From Chromatiaceae bacterium (lineage in GTDB: Bacteria > Pseudomonadota > Gammaproteobacteria > Chromatiales > Chromatiaceae), in assembly GCA_024235395.1 (NCBI GenBank), contig JACKMK010000003.1:620001-684000 (forward strand): a stretch of 64,000 bases of DNA, in the 5' to 3' direction. Position numbers and translations under genes: made by a program. Positions 48,752 to 58,912 of this stretch are shown in pieces. The number at the start of each line of letters is the position of its first letter. The stretch's first letter is position 1. Under the pieces are notes generated by a model that was not told where the DNA came from, did not search any database, and saw only the letters and a program-made list of their open reading frames with translations.

Positions 48752-50194
48752 TCAGGCGGCGGTGCCGCCGACAGTGAGTTGATCGATCTTGAGGGTGGGC
48801 TGGCCGACACCGACCGGTACGCTCTGGCCCTCTTTGCCGCAGGTGCCGATGCCGCTGTCCAGCGCCAGGTCGTCACCCACCATGCTGATCCGCGTCATCA
48901 CCTCGGGCCCGTTGCCGATCAGCGTTGCACCCTTGACCGGGCGGGTGACCCTGCCGTTTTCGATCAGGTAGGCCTCGTTCGCCGAGAATACGAACTTGCC
49001 CGAGGTGATGTCGACCTGTCCGCCACCGAAGTTGACGGCGTACAGGCCGTGCTGCACCGATGCGATGATCTCTTCCGGCTTGTGTTGGCCGGGCAGCATG
49101 TAGGTATTGGTCATGCGCGGCATCGGCAGGTGCGCATAAGACTCGCGGCGTCCGTTTCCGGTCGGCGGGACGCCCATCAGGCGGGCGTTCAGGGTGTCCT
49201 GCATATAGCCCTTGAGGATGCCGTTCTCGATGAGGACGTTGTTGCCGGACGGCGTGCCTTCGTCGTCGATCGTGAGTGAACCGCGCCGCCCGGGCAGGGT
49301 GCCGTCGTCCACCACGGTGCACAACGGCGAAGCGACCTGTTCGCCGATGCGTCCGCTGAACGCCGAGGTGCCCTTGCGATTGAAGTCGCCTTCGAGGCCG
49401 TGTCCGACCGCCTCGTGCAGCAGTACCCCGGGCCAGCCCGGTCCGAGCACGACCGGCAGCATGCCGGCCGGTGCGGCGATCGCGTCCAGGTTGACGAGTG
49501 CCTGGCGCACGGCCTCGTGCGCGTAGCCGAGCGACCGCTCGTCCTGCAGGAAGAAATCCAGCGCCTCGCGCGCGCCGCCGCCGGCGCTGCCCTGTTCGCG
49601 CCGTCCATCTTGCTCGACGATCACCTGGACGTTCATGCGCACCAGCGGGCGTACGTCACCGCTGATCCGCCCGCTGTGATCCATCACCAGCACCACATCA
49701 TGTGCGGCAACCAGGCTGACGATCACCTGCTGCACACGCGGGTCGATTGCGCGGGCCGCGGCGTCGGTGCGTCGCAACAGGTCGATCTTCTGCTCTTCGC
49801 TCAGCGATTCCAGCGGATTGATCGGTGCGTACAGCGGCGTGGGCAACGACTGGCCGGCGACCGCCAGGGCGCCGTGCTGACCGGCTTGGGCGATCGCCCG
49901 GGCCGCACCGGCAGCGTCCAGCAGGCGGGAGAGTTCGAGGCTGTCGGTGTAAGCGAATCCGGTCTTGTCGCCGCTGATCGCGCGCAGGCCGGCGCCCTGT
50001 TCGATGCTGTGACTGCCTTCCTTGATGATGCCATCGTCGAGCACCCACGACTCGAGCCGCGCGTACTGGAAATAGATATCCGCTGCGTCGACCTGGCGGC
50101 TGAGCAGGCGGTCCATCAAGCGACCCAGCTGGCCCTCGCTGAGCCCGGGTGTATCGAGCAGGGTCTGGCGCGCTAGCGTGGTGCTTTGCGACAT
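48752..50194 (-). CDS. tldD: Metalloprotease TldD
   Basis: A 480-residue catalytic subunit of the TldD/TldE protease. The zinc site HEAVGHGLEGDF carries the H-E-x-x-x-H motif, and GTCGKEGQSVPVGVGQP is the typical C-terminal metal-ligand region. The ATG at 50194 has AGGAG upstream; the longer TTG start is not favoured. It sits between the nitrilase-like gene and pmbA. Confidence 0.96.
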   Translation of the reverse strand: MSQSTTLARQTLLDTPGLSEGQLGRLMDRLLSRQVDAADIYFQYARLESWVLDDGIIKEGSHSIEQGAGLRAISGDKTGFAYTDSLELSRLLDAAGAARAIAQAGQHGALAVAGQSLPTPLYAPINPLESLSEEQKIDLLRRTDAAARAIDPRVQQVIVSLVAAHDVVLVMDHSGRISGDVRPLVRMNVQVIVEQDGRREQGSAGGGAREALDFFLQDERSLGYAHEAVRQALVNLDAIAAPAGMLPVVLGPGWPGVLLHEAVGHGLEGDFNRKGTSAFSGRIGEQVASPLCTVVDDGTLPGRRGSLTIDDEGTPSGNNVLIENGILKGYMQDTLNARLMGVPPTGNGRRESYAHLPMPRMTNTYMLPGQHKPEEIIASVQHGLYAVNFGGGQVDITSGKFVFSANEAYLIENGRVTRPVKGATLIGNGPEVMTRISMVGDDLALDSGIGTCGKEGQSVPVGVGQPTLKIDQLTVGGTAA

Positions 50195-50235
50195 TGGAAA
50201 CAACTCCTGACAGGTGTCGCCGTCGACCGGGACGG

Positions 50236-51066
50236 TCAGCGGCAGTGCAGACGACGGTGGTCGAGGCAGGGAAAATTGCGCCGCGTCGTGTGTTGAAATT
50301 CAGGATCGATCTCCGCGACCACACAACCGTTGCCGCGCTCCCGCAGCGCCAGCTTGGTGCCCCAGGGATCGACGATCATGCTGTGGCCATAGGTCTCGCG
50401 ACTGGCGACGTGGAAGCCGCCCTGCGCGGCCGCGATCACGTAACTCAGGTTTTCGATGGCGCGCGCACGCACCAGCGTTTCCCAATGGGCGCGACCGGTG
50501 ATCGCGGTAAACGCCGCCGGCAGAGCGATGACTTCGACGTTGCGGTCGACCATCGCGCGATACAGTTCCGGAAAGCGCAGGTCGTAACACACCGAGATAC
50601 CGAGTCGGCCGACCGGGCTGTCGAGCACCACGACCTGGTCACCGGGTTCGATGTTCTCCGACTCGACGAATTGTTCGTCGCTCTCGATCAGGTTCACGTC
50701 GAACAGGTGTTGTTTGTCGTAGCGGGCGACCTGGCGACCGTGGCTGTCGTACACAGTGCATGCGGCGCGCCATTTGGCCGCGTGCTCGGCCTCCAACGGA
50801 ATGGTCCCGCCGACGATCCAGATGCCGAGCCGGTGGGCGAGCTGTGACAGGAATGCCTGGAGCGGCCCGTCGCCCGGGGCCTCGCGCAGTGCATTCGCGT
50901 CACCGCAGCTGCGTCCCATGAAGGCGAAGTTTTCCGGCAGGACGATCAGTTCTGCCCCCTGTCTGACCGCGGCCTCCGCCAGGCGCCCGGTTTCGAGCAG
51001 ATTGGCGCTCACGTTGCTGCCGGATGCCAGCTGGATCGCGGCCACTTTCTTTTTCGATTTACTCAT
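50236..51066 (-). CDS. Carbon-nitrogen hydrolase, Nit1-type
   Basis: A 276-residue amidase of the nitrilase superfamily. The Glu-Lys-Cys triad is visible: E in IVLPENFAFMG, K in ARYDKQHLFDVNL and C in GISVCYDLRFPE. The second glutamate in REAPGDGPLQAF is also typical. Close relatives repair deaminated glutathione. It lies between yhdP and tldD, an order also seen in pseudomonads. Confidence 0.9.
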   Translation of the reverse strand: MSKSKKKVAAIQLASGSNVSANLLETGRLAEAAVRQGAELIVLPENFAFMGRSCGDANALREAPGDGPLQAFLSQLAHRLGIWIVGGTIPLEAEHAAKWRAACTVYDSHGRQVARYDKQHLFDVNLIESDEQFVESENIEPGDQVVVLDSPVGRLGISVCYDLRFPELYRAMVDRNVEVIALPAAFTAITGRAHWETLVRARAIENLSYVIAAAQGGFHVASRETYGHSMIVDPWGTKLALRERGNGCVVAEIDPEFQHTTRRNFPCLDHRRLHCR

Positions 51067-51190
51067 CGCTCATACATCTATCAAACCACCTGCAACTCTA
51101 ATGCCTGCGACGCGGGCGGCAAAGCGCTAATGGTCGGGGAAAAGCGGGTCGCGAGTGGTGGATTTTTGCCGCCCGCGCGGGGAGTGGCGT

Positions 51191-54100
51191 TCAGGGTACG
51201 CCGATTGCGGCATCCGTTGCGGGACCCTCGTTGCGCTTCAAGCGGTCGAGCAGGCTGCGCAACGTGCCCGGTTCGGCGGGCTGCTGCGCGCCCGAGGCCG
51301 GTGCCTCGTCGGCCGGTACCGCAGCGGGCCCGTCGGGCGGGGGCAGGGGCGGGTTCGCGGCGCCGGCGGCGTCCCGGTCGGAAGCCGCCGGATCCACGGG
51401 CGGTGCATCGGGTGACTCGCGCTTGAACGGCTGCAGGAGCTTGGACAGGGTGCCGCCGCTGTCGAGCTGCCGCACCTCGGGCTGCGCCCAGGGGCCGCTC
51501 AGCGCATATTCGAAGCGATAGATCTGATCGACCTGCTTGGTCATCAGGCGCTGGGCGACCAGCACCGCCACCCCGGCGACCGGCCCACCCGCGATGGTGC
51601 CGGCGATCGGCAGCGTCGCGTCCAGATTGGGGATTACGGTGACCTTCTGATCGAGCGTCTCGGCGAGCAGGTCGGCCGATCCGTTCACCTCGATACGTCC
51701 AGTGGGACCGCGCACCGTCAGGTCGTCGGTCTGTGCCGTGCCGTTCGCGAAGTGGAAGGCCCCTTTGATGCTGTCGAAGCTGTATCCCTTCTTGTAGAAG
51801 TCGCTGAAGTCCAGCCGCAGGCGGCGGGTCAGGGCATTCAGGTTCAACAAGCCGACCACCCGCGTGACGCCCGGGTCGAGTTCGACCAGGCGCCCGGCGC
51901 CTATGTCGAGCTCCAGCGCACCCTCCAGCGTCGCGCGGTGCAACTGTGCCGGACTCCCTGGCCAGCGCAGTCGGAACGCGATCTGTGCGGCGGCATCTTC
52001 GATCTGTCGCGAATAACCCAGATCGACCAGCAGGTCCCCGAGCGCCGCGGTATCGACGTCGCCGCGCCATTCGCTGTGGATGCCCTGTTCACCCCGCTGC
52101 CAGATGGCGCTGCTGGTCAGTTCGAGTTGCCCATCGTGCAGGCCGAACTCGTCGACTTCGAGTCCGCTGCCGCTGCGCCGTGCGTGCAGCCGCAGCGTGC
52201 CGAGGTCGGCGTCGTTCAGCGTCAGGCCGGCGATTTCCACGTCCAGTTCCGGCAGGGTGCCTGGGTCCGTGCCGGTCGACGGGTCGGGCGGTCCTGCATC
52301 GAGTGGCGCCTCGTCGTCGTGCGGCAGGTCGAGCGCCAGTCGGCTCAGGGTCACGCGCAATGGGGCTGCGGTCAGCGGCAGGGCACCGCCGAAGCTGCCG
52401 GCGAGCCGCTCGCTCTCGATCTGCCCGTGCCAGTAGCCGGCCGCATAGGCTGCCTCGACGTGCATGTCGGCGATGTCCAGCGGTGCCACCGACAGACGGT
52501 CGACCTGCAGGTCGAGCGATGTCGGTGGCGGTTGCGAGCCGGCCGTCTGCGGAAACCGCTGCATGGCGGTCCACCACGCCCCGGGATCGAACTGTTCGAT
52601 GCGCCCGGTAATCCGGATGCCCGGCTCGGGCGGCAGCGTAGCGCGCTTGCCGAACGCCACGCCGATGCGTTTCCCCGTATTGTCGAAGCGCGCAGACAGG
52701 CGTTCGGCATACTCGAGTTCCCCCGGATCGGCGGTATCCCCCAACGGCATGCGCAACGCCAGTTCGCGTTTTTGCGCGGCAGTCTTGCCGAGTGGCGCCG
52801 GCAGGTCGAGCCGCACCCCCTCGAGGTCGCTGTTGATCGCCAGTATGCCGGTTACGTTCGATGCCGCCTGCGCGGACGGGATATCGACATCGATCGTGAA
52901 CCCCGCGGCCCCATCGGCCGGTTGCAGTGGCAGCGACGGCCATTGACCGGCGACCCGGCTGACGTCGAAGCGGCCCTGGGTGTGTACCCGGGTGACGCCG
53001 CCAGGGCGGCGTTCGACATCGATCGTCACCGGCGCCCCCAACGCCTGTCCCTTGATTGCGCGCGCATTCAGACCGTCGAGTGTGAAGCCGAGTTGACCGC
53101 GCAGATCGGTGACGTTGAGGTTCCAGGCGGGGAGCGCGAGTTCGGCACCTTCGAAGTCCAGTCGGCCTGCCAGTGTCGGCTCGCCCGGGCCTTTGAGCGG
53201 GAGACTGAAATCCAGCATCAGGCGCGTCTGACCGCGCCCCTGCAATGCCTCGGCGAAATGCCCGAAGCGCGGACGCAGCGCCTCTTCACGCAAAATCCGC
53301 AGATCGTCGCTGAGTGGTCCCTCGACCTGGCCGGCGATCTCGATCGGGCTGGTGGGGTGCAGGCTGCGGATATGCGCCTGCGCCTCGATCAGGCGGCTGT
53401 CGAAGACGGTTCCGCGGTCAGCCACGATGTCCAGGTGGTTCCCCTCGAAACGCACCCGGGCGCCGATTCCCTCCAGGGGTGGCCACCCCTCGCGGTAGTC
53501 CAGATTCACGTCTTCGGCATCGAACACCACGGTGAAAGTCCCGCTGTGGTGGTGTTCGAATGGAAAGTCCCCCAGTTCGCCATACACCAGTGTTGTGCCC
53601 TGTATGACATGGCCAGAGATGATCGACCGGTCGAGCCACTCGACCAGGTGCTCACCCATGACATCGACCGGATAGTAACGACTGGCATAACCGGCGTCGC
53701 CGTCGCGAAAATCGGTCTGCAGGTCGAGAAACGGTGCTGCGTCCGGACGGGTCCGCAGATCGACCCGGGTGCGTGTCGTGATGTGCGGGGTGACGGCGAG
53801 CAGTGCATCGCTGTGCAATCGCCAGCCGTCGCGTTCGCGCAGCAGGTCGATGCGCCCTTGTAGCTGCGAGAGCTGCAGTGCATCGCGGAACAGCCTCGTG
53901 AACCGTACCGTCGAACCCCGGGCATCGAGTTGCACGATCGCGTGGTCCTGTTGTGCGTGCAGCGTCCCGGCGAGGTTGGCGGTGGCCGGCACACGGCCGC
54001 AGGCGGCCGTGCCCAGCGCGGCGAAACCTGCCTGCGCCCGCCAGTGTGGCGTCGCGTCGTCGAAATCCGCCGCGAAACGCAGGTCGCGCAGTTCTCCTCG

Positions 54101-55192
54101 TGGTTTGAACCGGGCCAAGGGTCCGGCGAGCTCCGGCCACGGCATGCGTACCCGGAGGATATGGGCCAGGTCTTCGATGCGCAGATAGTCGGCCGCACCA
54201 CGCAGTTGCGTGGCGCCATCGGGTGCCGATGTCCAGGCCAGTGCCAGGTTGCCTGTCGGCCAGGTGCGAGCACCGACTGTCAGGTGCAGATCCCCGATGC
54301 CGACGCGACCGCCGGTGGCATCGCGTCGGAAGTCGAAACCGGCCGCGGCGTGCGGCACCTGCAGCGCGCCGGTGTCCGCGGCGGTCGGCCGCAGGTCGAG
54401 GTCGTTCAGTGCCACCCGGCCCTGGGCGCTGACCGGTGTCGCCTGGTCCCAGTGGGTCCACGCCTCGAGGTCGACGGCCATCGAATGCAGGCCGTATCGC
54501 GCCGGCATATACGCGGCGAACAGGCGCGCGACATCGAGTCGCTCGAGCTTCAGATAGGTATCGCCCTGCCATTCGGTACCGCTCAACGATCCGCGCAAAC
54601 GCGCGTTGAGTTCGGCGGAGCCGGCCGGAGTCTGCAGGCCCGCATACAGTCGCAGACGACCGCCGTTGTGCGCCATCACCACGGTGACGTCTTCGATCGG
54701 CAGGGGCGGCATGTCGACGCGGTGGTCGACCCAGACCACGCGGGTGTTGGTCAGATGCAGCCGTCGTGGCAGCAGCGGTTGCCGGGAGCCGGTTGCGGCG
54801 CCTGGATCGAACGGGCCTATACCCTCGATATGCAGCCGGCCGTCGGCCTCGCGAACGGCTGTCACCTGCAGACCGTCGACCGTGACGCGCAATGCATCGG
54901 CGAGCCCGCCGGTCGCCAGGCGGGTCGGCGTGACGTCGACCGACACCCCATCGACCCGCAGCTGCCGGTCACTGTCACCTATGGCGACATCGTGTAGCTC
55001 GAGAAGCGGGCGCAGGCCGTACCAGCGCAGCCCGATCCGGCCGATCCTGACTGGTGTGCCAAGCCGGTCGCCGGCCCATGCGGCAACCGATTCGCGGTAA
55101 TCGGCGATCAGCGGCGTTGCGATGCGCACCGTGAGCGCGAGCAGTCCCCACAGGATCAACAGACCGAGCAGCAGGTGCTTGAGAATGCGCAA
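51191..55192 (-). CDS. yhdP: AsmA-like lipid transport protein YhdP
   Basis: A 1333-residue envelope protein of the TIGR02099/YhdP family, which helps move phospholipids to the outer membrane. One N-terminal membrane helix (about 5-27, KHLLLGLLILWGLLALTV) anchors a very long periplasmic beta-rich region of AsmA-type repeats, with the tail VIPNLDATLPIAGTIAGGP. A proline/alanine-rich C-terminus of about 60 residues extends past the usual end. There is no ATG near the start; TTG at 55192 is preferred because it places the membrane helix at the very N-terminus. It lies downstream of rng, as in Escherichia coli. Confidence 0.92.
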   Translation of the reverse strand: MRILKHLLLGLLILWGLLALTVRIATPLIADYRESVAAWAGDRLGTPVRIGRIGLRWYGLRPLLELHDVAIGDSDRQLRVDGVSVDVTPTRLATGGLADALRVTVDGLQVTAVREADGRLHIEGIGPFDPGAATGSRQPLLPRRLHLTNTRVVWVDHRVDMPPLPIEDVTVVMAHNGGRLRLYAGLQTPAGSAELNARLRGSLSGTEWQGDTYLKLERLDVARLFAAYMPARYGLHSMAVDLEAWTHWDQATPVSAQGRVALNDLDLRPTAADTGALQVPHAAAGFDFRRDATGGRVGIGDLHLTVGARTWPTGNLALAWTSAPDGATQLRGAADYLRIEDLAHILRVRMPWPELAGPLARFKPRGELRDLRFAADFDDATPHWRAQAGFAALGTAACGRVPATANLAGTLHAQQDHAIVQLDARGSTVRFTRLFRDALQLSQLQGRIDLLRERDGWRLHSDALLAVTPHITTRTRVDLRTRPDAAPFLDLQTDFRDGDAGYASRYYPVDVMGEHLVEWLDRSIISGHVIQGTTLVYGELGDFPFEHHHSGTFTVVFDAEDVNLDYREGWPPLEGIGARVRFEGNHLDIVADRGTVFDSRLIEAQAHIRSLHPTSPIEIAGQVEGPLSDDLRILREEALRPRFGHFAEALQGRGQTRLMLDFSLPLKGPGEPTLAGRLDFEGAELALPAWNLNVTDLRGQLGFTLDGLNARAIKGQALGAPVTIDVERRPGGVTRVHTQGRFDVSRVAGQWPSLPLQPADGAAGFTIDVDIPSAQAASNVTGILAINSDLEGVRLDLPAPLGKTAAQKRELALRMPLGDTADPGELEYAERLSARFDNTGKRIGVAFGKRATLPPEPGIRITGRIEQFDPGAWWTAMQRFPQTAGSQPPPTSLDLQVDRLSVAPLDIADMHVEAAYAAGYWHGQIESERLAGSFGGALPLTAAPLRVTLSRLALDLPHDDEAPLDAGPPDPSTGTDPGTLPELDVEIAGLTLNDADLGTLRLHARRSGSGLEVDEFGLHDGQLELTSSAIWQRGEQGIHSEWRGDVDTAALGDLLVDLGYSRQIEDAAAQIAFRLRWPGSPAQLHRATLEGALELDIGAGRLVELDPGVTRVVGLLNLNALTRRLRLDFSDFYKKGYSFDSIKGAFHFANGTAQTDDLTVRGPTGRIEVNGSADLLAETLDQKVTVIPNLDATLPIAGTIAGGPVAGVAVLVAQRLMTKQVDQIYRFEYALSGPWAQPEVRQLDSGGTLSKLLQPFKRESPDAPPVDPAASDRDAAGAANPPLPPPDGPAAVPADEAPASGAQQPAEPGTLRSLLDRLKRNEGPATDAAIGVP

Positions 55193-55292
55193 TGCCCTAT
55201 CCCAATGTTGCGGCGTGGCGTATCGGTCGCTACGCCCGCAGCCCGTCGCGGACGCTGCCAAGGTCGGCCGTACGCGGCGGGCCCATGCGCCG

Positions 55293-56744
55293 TTAGATCA
55301 GCACGACGTCGTACTGTTCCTGGTTGTACAAGGCCTCGGCCTGCAACTTGATCGGTCGCCCGATGAACTGCTCCAGCTCGGCGAGATTCTGCGACTCTTC
55401 GTCCAGCAGGCGGTCGACGACCTCCTGCGATGCCAACACCAGCAGCTGCTCGACGTCGAACTGACGCCATTCGCGCAGGATGTCGCGAAAGATGTCGAAA
55501 CACACGGTCTCGGCGGTCTTCAATGTGCCGCGGCCACTACAGGTGGGACAACTCTGACACAGCACGTGTTCCAGTGATTCACGCGTGCGCTTGCGGGTCA
55601 TTTCGACCAGTCCCAGGCTGGATACCTCGGAGATGTGTGTCTTTGCGTGATCGTGTGCGAGACAGCGCTCCAGGGCGCGCATCACCTGGCGCTTGTGGTC
55701 GTCGTCGGTCATATCGATGAAATCGATGATGATGATGCCGCCGAGATTGCGCAGGCGCAGCTGGCGGCAGATTGCCTGGGCGGCCTCGAGGTTGGTCTTG
55801 AAGATCGTTTCCTCGAGGTTGCGGTGGCCGACGAAGGCACCGGTGTTGACGTCGATCGTCGTCATCGCCTCGGTCTGGTCGATGACCAGATGGCCGCCGG
55901 ACTTCAGGTCGACCTTGCGCTCGAGTGCCTTCTGGATCTCGTCCTCGACCCCGTAGAGGTCGAAGATCGGGCGTTCGCCCGGGTAATACTCGATCGAGCA
56001 GCGCTGATCCGGGATGTACTTCGCCGCAAACTGCAGGGCCTTCTCCCAGGTCGAGCGCGAATCGATGCGTACCTTTTCGACCTCCGGGTTGATCAGGTCG
56101 CGCAGCGCGCGCAGTGCCAGCGGCAGGTCTTCATGAATCAACTGTTTGCCCGGTGTGCCGGTGGCGCGTTCCCGGATCGAGTTCCACAGGCGCACCAGGA
56201 AACGCATGTCGGCGTGCAGCGCCTCTTCGGAGATGCCCTCGGCGGCGGTTCGGGCAATGAAGCCGCCGCTGATCTGATTGGCCTCCGCGAACCGTGTCAG
56301 GACGTCGCGCAGGCGCATGCGTTCGGTCTCGTCCTCGATCTTCTGCGAGACGCCGACGTTGTTCATGCCGGGCATGAACACCATGTAGCGTGACGGAATC
56401 GAGATGTTGGTGGTAAGCCGTGCGCCCTTGGTTCCGAGCGGATCCTTCACGACCTGTACTATGACCTCGCCGCCTTCCTTGACGAGGTCGGTGATCTGCC
56501 CGGTCTTCTCGGGGTTGTCGGCCTGGATGTCGGAGGCATGCAGGAACGCCGCGCGTTCCAGGCCGGCGTCGACGAATGCCGCCTGCATGCCGGGCAGGAC
56601 CCGGCAGACCTTGCCTTTGTAGATGTTGCCCACCAGGCCGCGCTTGGCGGTGCGTTCGACGATGATCTCCTGGACCACCCCGTTTTCGATGACGGCCACT
56701 CGGGTTTCCGGGGGGGTGACATTGATCAGGATCTCTTCACTCAT
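55293..56744 (-). CDS. rng: Ribonuclease G
   Basis: A 483-residue endoribonuclease that matures 16S rRNA and decays some mRNAs. It opens with ILINVTPPETRVAVIENGVVQ. The S1 RNA-binding part includes GNIYKGKVCRVLPGMQAAFVDAG, the catalytic metal-binding aspartates are in TTIDVNTGAFVG and IIIIDFIDM, and the zinc-link is SCPTCSGRGT. Length suits RNase G rather than RNase E, because there is no long C-terminal scaffold. It follows maf by nine bases. Confidence 0.97.
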   Translation of the reverse strand: MSEEILINVTPPETRVAVIENGVVQEIIVERTAKRGLVGNIYKGKVCRVLPGMQAAFVDAGLERAAFLHASDIQADNPEKTGQITDLVKEGGEVIVQVVKDPLGTKGARLTTNISIPSRYMVFMPGMNNVGVSQKIEDETERMRLRDVLTRFAEANQISGGFIARTAAEGISEEALHADMRFLVRLWNSIRERATGTPGKQLIHEDLPLALRALRDLINPEVEKVRIDSRSTWEKALQFAAKYIPDQRCSIEYYPGERPIFDLYGVEDEIQKALERKVDLKSGGHLVIDQTEAMTTIDVNTGAFVGHRNLEETIFKTNLEAAQAICRQLRLRNLGGIIIIDFIDMTDDDHKRQVMRALERCLAHDHAKTHISEVSSLGLVEMTRKRTRESLEHVLCQSCPTCSGRGTLKTAETVCFDIFRDILREWRQFDVEQLLVLASQEVVDRLLDEESQNLAELEQFIGRPIKLQAEALYNQEQYDVVLI

Positions 56745-56753
56745 GCGTCGAGT

Positions 56754-57323
56754 TTACACGCCGTAACGGGTACGCACGCCGATCTGTTTGAGCAGCTGCA
56801 GGGTCTCGAACAATGGCAGTCCCATGATGCCCGAATAGCTGCCTTCGATGTGCTCGATGAACGCTGCGCCAAGCCCCTGGACCGCGTAGCCGCCCGCCTT
56901 GTCGGCCGGTTCGCCGCTCGCCCAGTAGGCGGCGGCCTCGGTCGGATCGATCTCGCGGAAGCGCACCCGGCTGGTGTTCAGCCGGTAGGCAATGCGGTCG
57001 GTGACCAGCGCGACTCCGGTCAGCACCGAGTGCGTGCGTCCGGCGAGTCGCAACAGCATGGCGATCCCGTCGGCCTCGTCGGCCGGCTTACCGAGAATCG
57101 CGTCATCCAGGATCACCGCGGTGTCCGCTCCGATCACCGGCTGTTCGGGATGATCGCGGCGCACCGCCCGTGCCTTGGCCACTGCGATCCGCCGCACATA
57201 GTCGGCGGCCGGTTCGCCGGGCATCACACGCTCGTCGACATGCGCCGCCTGCACGCGGTATGCCAGTCCGACCTGGGTCAGCAGCTCGGCACGGCGTGGC
57301 GACTGCGACGCCAGGACGATCAT
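56754..57323 (-). CDS. maf: Maf/YhdE nucleotide pyrophosphatase
   Basis: A 189-residue house-cleaning NTP pyrophosphatase, with family members preferring dTTP/UTP. The N-terminus MIVLASQSPRRAELLTQVGL and the motifs VIGADTAVILDD, SVLTGVALV and GGYAVQGLGAAFIEHIEGS are diagnostic. The ATG overlaps the rlmH stop by four bases, so they are co-translated; rng follows. Confidence 0.96.
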   Translation of the reverse strand: MIVLASQSPRRAELLTQVGLAYRVQAAHVDERVMPGEPAADYVRRIAVAKARAVRRDHPEQPVIGADTAVILDDAILGKPADEADGIAMLLRLAGRTHSVLTGVALVTDRIAYRLNTSRVRFREIDPTEAAAYWASGEPADKAGGYAVQGLGAAFIEHIEGSYSGIMGLPLFETLQLLKQIGVRTRYGV

Positions 57324-57790
57324 GCGCGGTGGTAGGGATGGTTGCGCAACACGCTCCAGGCCCGGTAGATCTGCTCCGCGACCAGGATGCGTACCAGCGG
57401 GTGCGGCAGGGTCAGGGGCGACAGCGACCAGAGTTGCTCGGCGGTGTTCCTGGCCAGCGGGTCGAGGCCGTCCGGCCCCCCGACCAGCAGTGCCACATCG
57501 CGGCCGCCGTGCAGCCACTGGTCGAGTTGGCCGGCGAGCTGCGCGGTCGACCAGGCGCGTCCTTCGACCTCGAGCGCCACCACGACCGCCCCCTTGGGGA
57601 CGGCCGCGAGCAGGCGCTGGGTCTCGTCGCGCACAAGGCGTGCGGTGTCGGTATTCTTGGTGCGACGACCGGCGGTGATCTCGACGAGGTTGAGCGCGCA
57701 CTCGCCGGGCAGGCGCCGCGCATACTCCTGGTAGCCCGCCTGCACCCAGGCCGGCATGCGTTCGCCGATCGCGATCAGGTGGATCTGCAC
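57320..57790 (-). CDS. rlmH: 23S rRNA (pseudouridine1915-N3)-methyltransferase
   Basis: A 156-residue SPOUT methyltransferase acting on the 70S ribosome. MQIHLIAIGERMPAWVQAGY starts the protein, and the AdoMet knot is LLVGGPDGLDPLARN, followed by LSPLTLPHPLVRILVAEQIYRA and a final NHPYHR. The gene follows rsfS with a 19-base gap. Confidence 0.97.
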   Translation of the reverse strand: MQIHLIAIGERMPAWVQAGYQEYARRLPGECALNLVEITAGRRTKNTDTARLVRDETQRLLAAVPKGAVVVALEVEGRAWSTAQLAGQLDQWLHGGRDVALLVGGPDGLDPLARNTAEQLWSLSPLTLPHPLVRILVAEQIYRAWSVLRNHPYHRA

Positions 57791-57809
57791 CGTGGCCGAT
57801 ATTCGCCCA

Positions 57810-58181
57810 TCAACTGGAACCGGAACCGCGTTCCCGGCTGACCTTCTCGGCGGCCGCCGGATCTACGCTCCACAGGCGCTCCAGCTGGTAGAAGTCGCGT
57901 ACTTTGGGTTGCATCACGTGGACGACTACGCCATTGAGGTCGATCAGCGCCCATTCGCCTTCCTGCAGTCCCTCGGTACCGATCGGTGGCTGGTCGGCCT
58001 GCTTGGCCTGAAAGGCAACCGCCTCGGCGGTCGATTTGACGTGTCGGTCAGACGTGCCCGAAGCAATCACGAAATAATCGGTGATGCTGGTCTTGCCGCG
58101 CACGTCGAGCGTGACGATGTCGAAGGCCTTCATGTCTTCCAGTGTCCTGACGACGAGGTCGCGGAGTTCTTCTACCTGCAT
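57810..58181 (-). CDS. rsfS: Ribosomal silencing factor RsfS
   Basis: A 123-residue protein that binds uL14 and prevents subunit joining. It contains DIVTLDVRGKTSITDYFVIASGTSDRH, the EGEWALIDLNGVVVHVM block and RDFYQLERLW. The order nadD-rsfS-rlmH is conserved in gammaproteobacteria. Confidence 0.96.
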   Translation of the reverse strand: MQVEELRDLVVRTLEDMKAFDIVTLDVRGKTSITDYFVIASGTSDRHVKSTAEAVAFQAKQADQPPIGTEGLQEGEWALIDLNGVVVHVMQPKVRDFYQLERLWSVDPAAAEKVSRERGSGSS

Positions 58182-58260
58182 GCGTGGGTCCGGATAGGGT
58201 TGATGCCCGAATGATAAACCATGCGCAGCGCACTTCGCCCGCGCCGATGCGTTGGGCGGT

Positions 58261-58881
58261 TCATCGGCGATACAAGGCGTGCTGCGCGATCAGGTCGACC
58301 ACCGCGGGCGGCGTCAGGAAATCGATGCTGCGGCCCTCGGCCACACGCCGGCGGATGTCGCTGGAGGCGATCTCCAGGAGTGTGCCGCCCAGCAACACGA
58401 TCCGGCCGTTGCGTCCCGGCTGCAGCCGCTCGCTGCGATGCCGGTCGAGGATCACACGCAGCCGCGGGTCGCCCGGGACGCCATGCCCGGGCCTTTGCAC
58501 GACCGCGAGGTTGGCCAGTTCGAGGATCGTCTGCGGGTCACGCCAGTCGGCAAAACCGGCGAACGCATCGCCGCCGAGCAGCAGGCACAGGTCGCGCTCC
58601 GGCCACTCGGCGCGCAGCGATCGCAGCGTATCGACCGTGAACGACGGGCCGCTGCGGCGCATTTCGCGATCGTCGGGGACCAGGTCCTCGTGACCTGCGA
58701 CCGCGGCGCGCAGCATCGCCAGCCGCAGCTCGGCCGGGGTTTCGGGTTGGTCGCGGTGGACCGCGTGCGCGAGTGGGATCAGGCGCACCTCGGCGAGTCC
58801 GAGCGCCTCGCGTGCCTCGATCGCGAGCCGCAGGTGGCCGGCGTGCACCGGGTCGAAGGTGCCGCCCAGGACCCCGATCAT
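58261..58881 (-). CDS. nadD: Nicotinate-nucleotide adenylyltransferase
   Basis: A 206-residue enzyme making deamido-NAD from nicotinate mononucleotide and ATP. Nucleotide-binding motifs are GVLGGTFDPVHAGHLRLA and the C-terminal ISSxxxR variant EIASSDIRRRVAEG. The ATG at 58881 fits the family start; a GTG at 58899 would add six residues. It lies 31 bases after proA on the same strand. Confidence 0.95.
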   Translation of the reverse strand: MIGVLGGTFDPVHAGHLRLAIEAREALGLAEVRLIPLAHAVHRDQPETPAELRLAMLRAAVAGHEDLVPDDREMRRSGPSFTVDTLRSLRAEWPERDLCLLLGGDAFAGFADWRDPQTILELANLAVVQRPGHGVPGDPRLRVILDRHRSERLQPGRNGRIVLLGGTLLEIASSDIRRRVAEGRSIDFLTPPAVVDLIAQHALYRR

Positions 58882-58912
58882 CGGCGCGGCCGGCTGCACT
58901 GCCGGCAGGGCC